A stretch of 64,000 nucleotides of DNA from Dactylellina haptotyla (Eukaryota; Ascomycota; Orbiliomycetes; Orbiliales; Orbiliaceae). The notes under the pieces are model-generated. The model was not told the DNA's origin and did no database searches. It worked only from the letters and a program-made list of their open reading frames with translations. Shown here piece after piece: positions 46,301-59,433 of the stretch; positions within the stretch are counted from its first letter, which is position 1, and every line of letters starts with the position of its first letter. The DNA is taken from assembly GCA_031310005.1 (NCBI GenBank), contig CM062384.1, positions 2,356,001-2,420,000 on the forward strand, in the 5' to 3' direction. A program made the position numbers and the translations under genes.

Positions 46301-49300
46301 ATTTATAATTCAGCGTGCAATATATCCAGGCGTACCTATTGGTAGTCTTATATTACCCCCCAGGTTATTTTAAACAAACTTAGTAATATCAATTCGCAGC
46401 GAAATTCTAAAGAGAAGCCAATACACAAAGTAGTGAGCTAGGTCAGGGCCTGGGCTAATCTGTGGTACCCCTAAAGGCCGTCGTGCGTTATTAAAATGGG
46501 GAACGACTTGGGAATTAGTAGAAATTGACGAACCTCTGTACGTGAAGTTCGGATATATTCAAGGATATTGGTATATCTGTAAGCTGACAATCTGAAAACC
46601 CACAAGTAATGTTACATTTCAATAATGGCAACCCGATACTATGCAATTCTCAATTGAGATTGGAGCTAACGCCAAAGCAGATCAGGGCGAGATAGATAGA
46701 AGTAGAAGCAGGGATAGATGCCATTGATATGGTGGAGATTATGGCCATGGGCGAAATGGATCCGATTCGATTATCGATTTGCACATCTTTGTGACTTCGG
46801 ATACCTGGTCTAAACCTAAGTGCGAGGTTCGACGATATCATTCAATACGTTCCTGGGGGTTACCGAGTGTACTATTCGCCGTGCTAAAACACAGCATGTA
46901 TCAAAGGGTTAGCTCTTTAGGAATTAACCCGAGATACTCGTTGTTGAAATCGATTTAGAAAGTATTTTGTGATGACTGGATTGTAAGGTCAGTTGAGGTC
47001 TGGGAATTTGGCGGATCAAGAAAAATATAACTAGCTATCTAGCTTCGGCATTGGTGAGGTGAATTAAACTACCTGAGACTAGAATAAGAGCTTCTCAATA
47101 TTCTGATTAGGCATGATAAGGAACCTCAATAGATCTTGTTGTCCAATTGATCGAGTTGCTCCGCTGAAAACGGCCAAACAAGGTACAGGAGGATTTACTG
47201 ATATATAGCGTGTGCTTACAAATTGAATAACAGGGTACCGTGCACAATGTTAACTTCTCATTTAGGACAGGAATGTAGAGGGAGGATTGGTTGTTTATCC
47301 TATATTATATCTCAACTAGATAATGCTGATTGGGAGACAATGTGTTTGGATTATGTGAAATCGGATTCTGTGCTTGCGTGTTGGAAAGATTGGGTGCGAA
47401 ACAAGATCAATCGATATATAAAATCTATGAGCAGATCCCATTGCAATAGTTTCTCATCTAACGAAAATCAAGGAGCGAAAAAGGCTTTGTCGTCGTAATA
47501 AACTGGGTACACGTATTTGTCTCGGCCTGCTATTTGCGACTTGGATGGATGGGGCGAGTGAGTAGGAAAATATTACTTCCAAATATTCTGTAGAATAGCC
47601 TATATAATTAATAAATGAGGCCTTTCGAATATTTTGTAAATTCACAGGTGACCAAAAGTCACTTGGTCGTGCCAATGCTTTGTGGGAATACTGGTCGTAT
47701 TTCTGGAGCTATTATTACACACGGGTAGCATGCCTGTCAAAAGTAAGCCAAAATTGGAGGTTGATATATATGACGAGGAATACAAGGGCATGTAATAATA
47801 ACCTCTTGGTGGCCGTATTCGAGTTTTAAAACCGGGGTTGATGGGTTTCTCGGGTTTTCTCAGCCTCTCTGCTCCGATCTTGAGACCTGATATATTCCAT
47901 ACCAGTGAAATACATGTCGATCCTTGGTATCCTCGTTTTGGAAGCGAGAACCATAAATTAAGGCAGTTCCTTTTTAACCTTCGACAAGGTTAAGGCTTGT
48001 GGGATATATTACTCATAATCAAGTTTATCTCAAGGATACGAGATCGATGCGGGTGCGCAAGTAGGTGAAATGGGACAGCGCTTAGAGGGAAAAAGTCTAA
48101 AGTCTCTACGAGGATTGTGAATTTAATGGGGAATGCCTCTAGCGTTCATGCATACCCCGCTTTTGTAAACCTGTGGCATATCCCAAAAGAGAAAAAGGTT
48201 ATAAAATGGGTATATCAAGTCCAGGAATTCGTTCACAAAGACGAAGCGGCCGCAACTTAATTACGTGTACCATTATGCCGGCTAGGGAGAATCGTGGTAA
48301 GCCTCGTTACGCTGTCAGACTAAGCCTGTCTTTCTACCTGCAGTAATGCGGGGGTGCAATGGTGGTCATGATTGTGCATCTTCAAAAGAGATGGAAGCAT
48401 CGAGATCGAATGTTGAGCATTAAACGACTGATAGGTGGCAATCATTTGCCTCCGAGTACGATAACTACGGTTTCTAGAAGGCAGAGTCACCTGATAGTTG
48501 TAGACATGAACTAACCCTCATGTGAAGCTCTGACCACTTTTTATGCAGAGTTCTGGTTTACCTCATAGCATGGGTATCTCAATTCCAATTGGTTTATCAG
48601 TCAAATTTCTTTTCCCTGTGATCCAAGTATCATAGCCCCAAGAGCACATTTCCTGATATGCATGCGATCGGCGTTAGCCAGGATGCCCAAAGACCTTTGC
48701 GCCTACTACAATACTTGTGCTACAGTGCGAGTGGTCGACCAAATTAGTTTCATGAAACCAAATTGAGTACAATCCGCAGCGCTGGTGCCAAAGCCCAAGC
48801 TGCAACACCATCCCCTCTCTGCATATGCGTTTGACGCTTGATGTTGGATTTTGAGCTGCAACACAAGCCAGCTCCTTCAGGTTTTGGATGTGGAAAACAC
48901 AAGTCTGGTTACGAGACTGGTGGAAAACAACGATCTCGTTTTCACGAGACTCGAGCATTACGGTTGCCTCGCAAGCCAGATGCCGTCCTGGTCTCGCAAA
49001 AGGCATTACGGTATATGCTGGTATTATATCTTGTGACATATACCATGAAGGTGTGGGCTGTTTCGTGGCGTCATTGGACAAGACCTGAATTTCTCAGATG
49101 CGCCGATACTTATTACGTCTGAAACATGTACAATCCGTACGCAAATACACTGTTTGAGTACTAGAATCGTAATTTAATAGTAGGTTGAAAACCCCGCCCC
49201 CTCCAAAAAAAACCCCCCAGAATACCAAAACTTGGTAACGACGGAATATTGGCCAACGCCATCGAGATTCGTAGTGGCACGGACCATTTTGGGTTATCCT

Positions 49301-51021
49301 CTTGCCTGGAATATCTATCTAATGTTTTCGCATGCATTCACTAGATGAGCTGGGGGTCAAGAGCGGAGCTAAAACTCGCCAAGGCGGTTGCTCTAAGGTT
49401 TGGCGACAGCCAGGGAAAGGGAAAAACAACAAGCCCTGGCCATCACGTTCTTTTTTTAGGGCCCGAAAGGCGGAGAAAGCCAGGAAGTTGAGTTCCAGAT
49501 AAAAATCTCTGCCCATGTGACTTTCTTTTTGGAACGTCGAGAGAGCTGCCAATCAAGTCGACTGGTCCCGAATACCTGGTGGATTAATGTTTCAATCCGC
49601 ATCCTGGACGCGGATCTATGCATACAGCGGTGTTAACAGGTTGAATAGGATTTTCAAAATGGGATTACAATTTCAAGCATAAACTCGAGCCAAATGCCAG
49701 CTCGCGTTCGTGTTGGACAAACGAGATTTTGTTTACCTAAGCGGAATGCATGATGCTCAACGCATCGAGTAAGCAACCGTCCTGGCTACAATATCTGGCA
49801 ACCAGGCGCTTGTCGAAAAACGCTCCTATGAAGGGAGGGCCCGAGGGAGGGTATCAGGCCCGCGATTAGCCACGACTCAGAGCGGATTTCGAAGCCTCAG
49901 ATGTCAGAGATTTCGCCTCGAAAAAGAATCCTGTGCTACCGCATGTTAGACTCATCCGCTTTTCGTGCAACTTGTCAATTAAGGACTGAGCGGAACTGTT
50001 TCGCTGTAGCACGACTAGATTTCGGTTAAAGAGTTCGTTTCCAACATCTACGTGGGAGCGAAACTCTTGGGTTGTCGTAACCAAGCGGCCAAGCACATTG
50101 CATATCTTCCGCTAACAGAAATACTTCTAGAAGTCAACACGCCGTCGTCCGGGCCAGGGTGATGCCTGTAAGGTTAAAATAGAGGTTTTGCAGGGATTGG
50201 GTCCGTATACGAGGGGTAGTCGTCGACTCTGCGTGAATTAACATAGCTAGCATGCTAGCAGACCACCCCACAGACCAGCAACAACTGCTCCAGAAATTAT
50301 CTCAGCTTTTTTTTTTGGTGCCTGTGGGGCATGCTAGTGGGTTTCTCCATTGGGCTAAATTGCGGCACTCTTTCTGTCAACTAACCTCTCGTGCACTCAT
50401 ATTGGACGTGATCGAATAGATGTTCTGCTGTTTCCAGAAGAAATGTTCTCGGAAACCCGGCCCGCCCCGCACAGACACCTGCCCGATTCTTTTTCCGTGA
50501 ACAACGCAAACGGTGCCCCCAAAGTCGCTCTCTATCCCTGCCGTCTGACCCAGCTTCTCTCCACCTCCGCTGCCACCACGCTGATTCTCCGGTGCCAAAA
50601 GCCCTAACTGAAGAAAGAGAAACGCGGAGACGAAACTCCTCATCGGTCAACTGGAAAAAATCTTACCCACAAACACACACGTTATCACAAATCCTCGACA
50701 CCATCAGTGTTATCAGGCTCCGAAATGACGAGGATTTCTTCTTCGTAGCGGCGTGAGGACGAGCAACTGTAGGTCTTCGTGATTCCGGAAAAAAGTAAGT
50801 CTTGGGCTTATGCAAGGAAGGCCGATTAATCGAGGTAGTGGCAAGACACAAGACCTTGGGGTATATCGTGGGTCGTGACTTCTTTGACCCCTTTGCCGAG
50901 TGCATGAATTGGGCCCGAATCCCGAACCGCCTTCTTAGAAAGACATCGCGATCAGCTTCTATCAATTAGCATCTGCTAGATAGTCTGAAGACAGCCAGGA
51001 CTTTTCTCAGCTATCGCAAAA
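40391..51021. other. 10.6-kb gene-poor region
   Basis: No ORF here shows a convincing family signature or consistent splice structure. It contains a small perfect hairpin (TAGCGGCT at 42658-42665, AGCCGCTA at 42671-42678), C/A homopolymers near 49.2 kb, and many short ORFs under 140 aa on both strands. The most protein-like are 43520-43786 (+) and 45099-45452 (-), both unassigned. The last ~400 bp are the promoter side of the sugar transporter. Confidence 0.5.
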
Positions 51022-52767
51022 ATGATTGAAACACGCTTCTCTGATGAAGCTGCCGATAAGGAGTTTGGCGGTATCATCAAGCATGAGCAGATCTACGGAT
51101 GGGAAGTTACCGTGGAGTCGGTCGCTCTTGTGGACGCTCAGGCTCGCTCTAAGGCGAACCCATGGTCTGCTCGCTCTCTGCAGTTGTACTCCTTCTGCTT
51201 GCTTGCGACTCTCAACTCTTGCATCAACGGTTACGATGGTATGGTCTTGGGTAACATCAGTAAGTAGCAGCCGTTAACGCAAAATTGGAATCGAAACATG
51301 ACACTAACAATATTCTGTAGACTCTATGAAACCATTCTTGAAGTTCTTTGACCTCCCTCCTGGTGGCGGTGCCCAGACTGGTATCTTCTTCTCCATCTAC
51401 AACATTGGTAATATCGTCGCCACACCATTCGTTGGCCCTCTGGTTGATATGTGGGGTCGTCGCTGGGGTATGGTCATCGGTGCTGCTATTATCCTTCTTG
51501 GTTCTATTGTTCAGGGAGCTTCCCAGAACCGTGGCCAATTCATTGCTGCCCGTTTCATCCTCGGTTTCGGTGTGAACATCTCTGGCTCTGCCGGTCCTGC
51601 CTACGTCGTCGAAATCGCTCCACCATCATGGCGTGGTGCCGTTACTGGTGTCTACAATACTTTCTGGTTCATGGGTGCCATCCCAGCTGCCTGGGTCACC
51701 TACGGAACTGGTCTCTATATCACAGACAGCGATAACTGCTGGAGAATCCCGCTCTACCTCCAGTGTGTCTTCTCTGGTCTTGTCTTGATCTTCTCTCTCT
51801 TTCTCCCAGAGTCGCCACGTTGGTTGTTTGCTAATGATCATCCCGATGAAGCCCTTGCCATCCTTGCCAAGTACCACGGTGAAGGAGACCCGAACGATCC
51901 TATCGTTCAGCTCCAGATCCGCGAGTTCCAGAAAAGTATCAACCGTGAGGGTTCTGACAAGAAATGGTGGGATTATCGTGAGGTTTTCAACAGCAAGGGT
52001 AACCTCTGGCGTCTTGGAATGGTCTTCCTGATGGCTTTCATTGGTCAATGGTCTGGTAACGCTGTCATTACCTACTTCATGCCATACGCTCTCCAAGATG
52101 CAGGTGTTAAGGATGCCGATACTCAGCGTCTCCTCGCCGCTTTGATGACTGTCGTTCAGTTCATCTTCGCTCTTGTCGGTGCTTCCATCGTCGATCGATT
52201 CGGTCGCCGTACCATAATGTTCTACGGTCAATGTATGTTCACTATATACTTCGCTATCATCACCGCCCTTTCTTCCCAATACGATCCCGTCGCCGAGGCG
52301 TTCCCAACCAAGGCGATGTCAAACGCTGTTATCACTTTCATTTACCTCTTTGGTATTACATACTCCATCACCATCACTCCTATGCAGGCTTTGTATCCTG
52401 TCGAGTGTCTTAAGTACGAAACTCGTGCTAAGGGTATGGCTCTCAGCGGTCTTTTCGTCGGTATTGCCGGTTTCTACAACTTGTTCGTCACCTCGATTGC
52501 TCAAGTCAACATCGGATGGAAATACTACTACTGGTAAGTCTACTTGGACTCCTAAAATTTTTCTCGTGATAATCCTCTAACAAAGACACAAGGTTTATTG
52601 CTGAGAACGCATTCGCTGCTGTTATCATCTTCTTCGTCTTCGTCGAGACCAAAGGTCGTACCCTCGAAGAACTCGAGGAGGTTTTCAATGCACCAAACCC
52701 CAACAAGGCTTCCAGACGCAAGCACCACGCCGAAGTCGAGAGGGGTGTCGGTGCTGTCGCTGCTTAA
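51022..52767 (+). CDS. MFS sugar transporter (hexose/lactose-permease type), three exons, 541 aa
   Basis: Exons 51022-51259, 51321-52533 and 52593-52767 (1626 nt, in frame). It is a twelve-helix plasma-membrane sugar:H+ symporter of the Sugar_tr family. Hallmarks in order: [11 protein letters not shown] in helix 1, G.LVD..GRRWGM between helices 2 and 3, [37 protein letters not shown] before the central loop, [10 protein letters not shown] between helices 8 and 9, [16 protein letters not shown], and [19 protein letters not shown] after helix 12. Both introns have GTAAGT donors and AG acceptors. Strong C/T-ending codon bias suggests high expression. The sequence is closest in style to fungal lactose-permease-like and general hexose transporters. 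The substrate is not resolved. Confidence 0.93.
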
Positions 52768-54399
52768 GCGAGGCCCATTTCCTCGATATTGTCGCTCTTG
52801 TCGCGACCTCGGAGTATGTTTGTTATTTGTATAGTCTTGCTAGTTTTTAGTATACACTTTAGCTTCCTTATAATAAGTATGAAGCTTCGTCTACCTATAA
52901 TCTTTTTGGCCACCACTGAACTCTAATCTTGTGAATTTGAATCGTTCCCATAGACCTTGTTATATGCTGTTTTTTTATGTTGCTCTGTTGGTGTTGTGGT
53001 CACACCTTTCCGCATTTGGAAAACATATCGCTATCATCCAATGTACATTAATGTGATATAAGTCCGTATGCACTTATACGAGGCACCACACACAACCAGC
53101 AACTCAATAATGAAAATATTGCTGTATACATGTAGGGTCAGTCCACTTCATCGAAAAGGTGAGTTTGTAGAGCTGATTGCTGATATTCGCCATGCCACCC
53201 CTGCTCTGACATTAGACCATGTTAATTTCCATGACATTCTATTCCAGGGTTTCCAGTGATGTACGAGATAAGGACCTGATGAACCTCCCTGATGGGCAAA
53301 ATAGCCGCCAACCTAAATAGCCTGCCAATCTGATGCATTGGCAACAACAAGCCTTAAGACCTTTAGGTCCACCAATAACATTCTAGCCCTCTCTGGAGCC
53401 GACTAATATTCCTAGCACCTGATATCGATGCACTGATACTATATCTCTTCAATGCTGTATCGTCCAGACACTGGAATTTATTCGTACTCCGTGCATGAGA
53501 AACGGGACATGCTTCGTATATATGTCTGTAGCCTGAAAATACTTCTTCTCGTCAGTTGAGAGAATACGATGCAAATCGGACTAGTCGGAGCGTAATTTCT
53601 TCTTTGCGAATCATTTATCAATAGCTCCGGAGCGTCTGGCAGGTATTAAGTATCATTTTTTGAGGCAAAATACGGAAGATAAGCTGCAGCTGCGAGATTC
53701 CACCCAAGTTTGATACTGCTAGCCAGCTTGAATTTCAATGGCAGCCAGCGCGAAACCCATCCACCGCTGTTAGGTATGTGTAAAGATTGAAGATTTGACT
53801 AAGGAAAGGTTGTTGCATTTTGTCATTCAACACAACGACTTGGATGTTAATATTACTAGCCCACCACAATATCGATCAAGGTATCAAAACAGCCGTTTAT
53901 CATACGATTTTTGATATCTAGGGTATAATTAAACATATGAAGGCTGTAGTTTCAACATAAAACCTGTTTTCTGAGCGTTCATAGTCTTAAACCAGACTGC
54001 ATATGTATATACTGGGTGATTCCATGTATTCTATTTTCTCGCCGTGGGAACCTCAAATTTTGCAATGGAATATTGTGAAACCTAGCCGCTCTCAGTCTGC
54101 TAAGATATTTTAACTGCTTTTCTTATCACACCGATATCTTATCTGATGCTCCTTTCACGATAACGGTAAGTTGTGAAAACTAATGATCGGAGACACATGG
54201 TTAACGTGAACACTTAGTTAACATATTCGGTACAATGAAAACATCTAGTGCCCTCGGAATTATGGGATTATTATTAACATTAGAAGCTTATTTACTATCA
54301 CTTGTAGTCTCAACAATGCATCATGCTGACTCAACAACGGATTCCACTGTCATTTTGGACTAGAGTACTGCGCCACCCTATGCGCCACCATCATAGCTT
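52768..54399. other. intergenic region, no gene seen
   Basis: 3' flank of the sugar transporter followed by AT-rich spacer. No ORF with family features. Confidence 0.55.
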
Positions 54400-56195
54400 T
54401 CACATTACTAAGATGAAGCAGGGAGGTCGACGAAGAAATGCCACACTACTCGTGCTGGTGGACTTTAAAGCGAGCTGCTACTAGTATACTGTTTGAAACT
54501 CATATAGAAAGAGATATCATTCACACGCCTAGCTATCTAAGAACCTTTTGGCCCGAATGTCATTATTTCAGTTGTTATGAAAATTGGCGATTCGAGTTTG
54601 AAGATCACAGCTTAGCGGAGGAAGAGCAATTCCAAAAAAACAGAGAGCAGGATCAGAAGGACCAGAGACTCGCAAAAAAAAAAAAAAAAAAAAAATAGCG
54701 ATGTACGGGGTAATACTGAATTAGATACCAATCTACGAGGGTCTCACGCTTCCGATCCTCGGGGAATGCGATAGGTCTGTCGCGGCGACGAAGATGAAAA
54801 TTCTGGTGCCGGAAAAGTCAATATATGAGAAACTATACCAATTTAAAGAGCCTTCAAGCCTTCAAATCTGGCTACTAGCAAAAGTAAAAGCACCAAAACC
54901 TAATAAAGCGTTCTTCTCGTCCAGACGGTGCTCGCGGACACCCGAGTTGTGTCTGACTCTGCTCGGAATTATTCCGAATTCTCGAGTAAAGCAGGTTTCT
55001 CAGCCCGCCACTGATCCTGATGTAGACATCTGTGCCGGGAGAGCCTACGGAAATTATGTTTCTTCAATGGTCCAGCTATTCACCAAATTCAGGATGGGTT
55101 GAAAAGAGGGCGCAAGACTGCGCCACATCTACCTCTTAGATAATGGTGGATAATAGATTTTGAATCTGAAGAAGACGATGAGCCTCTGATTGCTCCGCCA
55201 CAACCTGTCGTTCGAGGCCTGCACGGTGACTACCAATTCTATAATCCTCAAAAGAGTTCAGTTGAGCTCAAAGAGATCATTTGGAACGATCTAAAGAAAC
55301 GGGATGCAAGGCTACAGTCATCTGTCCGCCTGAGCAGTTTCAACAATAATCGTAAGCACTGCCCTCGTCGCCTACGTGAAGGATCTCGGGTATAACGGCA
55401 AATACGACTCTAATGACCGGCCTGGTTCTGCAGACGGATATGCTCCCCAATTCCGCAATGAGTTTGCCATCAACTCGCATGCTTTGCCAAATGAGCTATT
55501 CCATCGCTCAACGGGATATGAACCCTTCTTTCACAACCCACTTTGGTCTGGTCATCACCCGGACACACCGGATGAGGCATTGGCCCCTCCGCCAGCTTTG
55601 AATATCATCAAGATGTCCCAAGCACCGACACACCTCCCGATCACCAGTGATGAAATTCGGCGAGGTCTTCCAACCTGGACCGAACCAGAGATCATCGTGC
55701 CCCTCGGTTGATACCCCGCAACCCTGTTCACAGACCAAGTCCAACACTTTCGTGCAGAATAGTTTCTTCATCAGGGTCCAAAAGCCACCAACTGTCTTGT
55801 TCTCCATCAACTGCAATGTATGACCAATCGAAATGAGACCCTTGACATTGCAGGTGTCGAAACCGACCCAGAATCTGCAGGTCCACTCCACCGATTAGAT
55901 TCATCTCCTTCTCAAGCCGGCAGTGGTGGTGATGATAGTGGAGACACAGGTTTGCGGGACCTGGGCAACGAGGGGGACGAACCCGAGACCGAGGCGGACG
56001 GGGCAGAAGCAAGCACGGTCACGATGGCGCCGTGTCCCCTGTTAGCTATACTCAAGGGATCGGGAGCATCGGAGCCCAAGACGATTCGGGCACCCTTCCC
56101 AGCCCGGAAGACGCCATTCACGCCCTTGAACGTCTTATTATCACCGAACATCAAGGTTAGAGTGCAATTAATAGTGATTAGCAATGCCGCATGAT
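54400..56195 (+). mobile_element. Probable retroelement debris (Ty3/gypsy-integrase-like fragment)
   Basis: Several broken + strand frames (54438-54698, 54794-55102, 55376-55711, 55820-56194) follow one another with stops and frame changes. The best clue is at about 55457-55582, where NEFAINS..ALPNELFHRSTGYEPFF.....SGHHPDTP resembles the end of the gypsy integrase core, whose family pattern is a Phe-Ala-Asn segment followed by H.STG.SPF...G..P..P. No reverse transcriptase or protease motif and no LTR pair were found, so this is at most a fragment. A run of 23 A lies at 54674-54696. Confidence 0.35.
54674..54696. repeat. A23 homopolymer
   Basis: Twenty-three consecutive A on the + strand, directly after a short broken ORF. 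It could be a retroposed poly(A) tail or simple slippage. Confidence 0.9.
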
Positions 56196-59100
56196 AAATA
56201 CCATTAACCCGTCTTGTTATTAGTTTAATATGAACTCGGTCTAACCGATCACTAACTCAATTTATCGCTAAACTTTTCCAATTACTCTAACTTGGACGGT
56301 TATGCTTTCTATTACCGGCCATTTACGGCATTGCTGCCTTTATGTTAATCCTAAAACGTATTCTATTTCTTCGTTCTAATCAATAATTAATCAGCCTTTC
56401 TATGCTGGATTTGTCAAAAGGTTGCCAGCAGATCCTCAAGGGTCCGAGAAGCACCACTGCAGGTCCGAGTTAACCTCATCACCTTATCCCCCACCTTTCC
56501 CTTTCATGAACGGAGCTTCCCTTAGAGACTTTATCAGCATTATCGCACTATCCACTTGATTTTGCGGACGTCCAGACCATCCATGTCCTGCCGCTTGGTT
56601 TCCTAATACCACTACTGCCTTTCGTTGAAATAACTGATCTACTTGACTAGTTTACTCCACCTTTGCGTGATATACTTTTCCTACCCCTCTTTTTTTTTTG
56701 CCCCTGGGACCTGTTTCCTCGCCTCTTCCTTCTCTTAATTAGGAGATTTGATAAAGAAAGAATTCTCCGAATCTCGCAGGGGAGTAAATCGGCTAGTCAA
56801 AGCAGCGGCGAAGGGTGCAAACTGCAACGGCAACTCCAAACTCCACCTCACTTTCCACCATGTACGCCAAAAACCTGACGAAGCGAGAAAATTTAGGTCA
56901 ACTAGACCGAGAATAAAGAAAACCCTACCTTAACTTCTGCTGGGCTTGACAAAAAATAATGATAAAAAAATAAACGGAAAGAGAGAGAAAAAAATAATTT
57001 AACGTAGAAAGTAAAGTGGTACACTGAAGTACCAGCGATGTATCCTCTTCTGGCGTATTCAATTGCTTTTCCGGACGCATAGTCTACAATTTTAAGGTTT
57101 CAAGTTTCATGCCTCGGTCGCTTAACAGACAGCAAGAAACATGTCCAGCTCATCAATTACTCGAAATCCGATAGGTCCTCGAAAGTTAGGTAAGGATTAT
57201 CTAAGTCTGGCAAGAGAATTGCCTTTTCCGACACGACCAATCTCAACCAAGAAAGAAAGAAAAAACCACCCTCCTCGAAGAATATTTCTTGATTTTTTTT
57301 TGTTTTCAGATCTCAATATTTCCCGTCAACTTGCTTTGGTTCTGGCATGCGTGGGAGTTTGCGGCATCCTATAATAAAGCCATGTATTATTGTTTTTACC
57401 GGATTGGGTGCCCGCCTCTCGATCTCCAGGTCCAGCCCTTGCGGTCGAAGGTGATCGAAGTCTGCCAGAATGCAATGAATACCGAGAGAGAGAAACGGAG
57501 GCGGAACCTTTTCACGTGTCATGTCTCTGTGACAAGCTATACTACACATCCGGCTGGTCATAATAAGATTGACACTCTTCGTATCTCAAAGGGGAGACAG
57601 ATCCATAAACCCTCGTAAAAGGCAATAAAATATCAAGGCGGTGATATTAAAAACGAAATTCCTCAAGGCGAAATACGTTAACAAAGTGGATGATGAATCC
57701 CCACTGTCATCGGTGATGACCCCATCCCGCTAAACTTTACACGGTTTAGTAAAGGGGCAATTTCAGATCCCGCACCTTAAAGCCTTAGGATGGCTTCACG
57801 CACAAGACGCACATTACGCACAAAAAAGTGGAGAGGCAGAGGCAGCCCACCTTTTTGGCTGGGAGGGGAAGGAGGGGATCTTCGTCACAAAAAAAATAAA
57901 AGCAGGGCTGTCTGTCTTCCTAATCGCCAGCCACCAATGAGCCAATCACTTTTTAGCGTTATTAGCAATGCCGCATTATCTCGAGGGCGTGCTGTATTTA
58001 TTGCTAATGCAATGTGATTATTAGACACTGTAAATCAATTAAGAGCTAAAATTTGGTGTGATAAAACATAAGAAAATATGGGGCCGGTGGGGACAAACTC
58101 GGCATACCTGTTTTTGTTTCCACTTTTTGTTTTGGGTGGGCATTTTCTTGGTGCTTGGATTTTTAGGTCTATTGCGAGTTCGAATTCGGGGTCAGAGCTC
58201 TGCCGTCTCCCAATGTAACTGCGGCTCGCTAGAGTTAGCTCATCGCACTAGGAGATTTTTTTTCATTCTTTCTTTCCTGTTTAATCATTATTTTCTTCAT
58301 CCTATTTAACCGTCTGCTTGATGCAATGTGTCGGACTCGCTTGGATGCGATAATGCACGTAAACGATTTGCGTTGATTCACAATTACAACAATAATATTG
58401 TTACGGTATTCTCCGCGGCACCGTAGGTGGATTCATTTGTGCAGGCTCGGTTCCAATACTTTTTGTTCCTTCCACGTCTGCTTTATCCACGGTTTCAGGG
58501 TCCTGGGGCCAGGGCGCCATGCTGGCGTATCTCGGCTTGGGGAATGTAAAGTTTATTCAAGTTTTAATAATACAAGTCACCAAGAAGCAATGAAAATTTA
58601 CTGAAACAGTAAAAAACTGAACGCCCATTGATAATAGAATGCGTGCGCAATTAAAGGTGTGACGGGGCAGCTGAAATAATGAGCCTTCGAATTCTGGGGT
58701 ATAAAAAGTAAAACAGTTGTCAATTGGAGAGCATTCTGGGTATTGAAAAACAAAAGTCCGTTCCCGGTGTCTCCCTCGGGAATCCGAATAATCGAAGATA
58801 AAAAGAAATACGCGATAAAAAAAGGAACACGGAAAACGGTGCGAAGGTGGCAAGTGTTGGTGAAAGACGCCACGCCAAGTATTTCACCGACGCCACTACC
58901 CAAAGAGGTATTAGTCTTGCCATTTCTGTTTAGTAAGAGTGTCTGCTCAAGTCTGATCCCATCCAATCGTAAGCTTTCCTGAAGAGCTGAAACGCCGCCT
59001 TTGCATAACTGTGAAGAAAGAAACCAAAAAATAAATACGAGACAGAAGAGGATCTGTCCAAAAGTAAAAACCAAAAAAAACGCCACCTCTAGAGACATAC

Positions 59101-59433
59101 CTCATTAAAGCATGCATCATGCCACAATGTCGTGAAAACTTGCAAAGTTTAAAGTGAGTAGAAGAAGAAAAGAAGTGTGTAAAGATGTCCCTCGATCTGG
59201 CAAAATAAGAGAGTAAAAAGAAAGAACAACAGCGGAAAAAAACAGAAACAAAAGCACACTGCACTTTAAAAGTTTAAAAGGACGCCAGCTCGGATATAAC
59301 GCCAGCTAATGAAACGGGAAAACTCCTAAAATAGAACCAATAATAAGTGTCGCGATATGAAATCTTGCCGACGCCGATGCATGTGTTTGCCGATGGTGTC
59401 ACAACACGAAAGAAGATTGCAGATGAGGAGGGC
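56196..59433. other. intergenic region with a shared 16-bp motif
   Basis: No convincing gene. ATTAGCAATGCCGCAT occurs at 56177-56192, in the preceding debris, and again at 57961-57976. The second copy has a 9-bp inverted partner (ATTGCTAAT at 58000-58008). ORFs at 57141-57374 and 58598-59098 have no recognisable domains. Confidence 0.5.

Noticed and set aside
50377-50650. Minus-strand ORF with a hydrophobic start resembling a signal peptide
   Set aside because: It lies in the promoter region of the sugar transporter, two overlapping frames are equally open, and there is no family resemblance.
51626-52279. 217-aa minus-strand ORF
   Set aside because: Antisense shadow of the sugar transporter.
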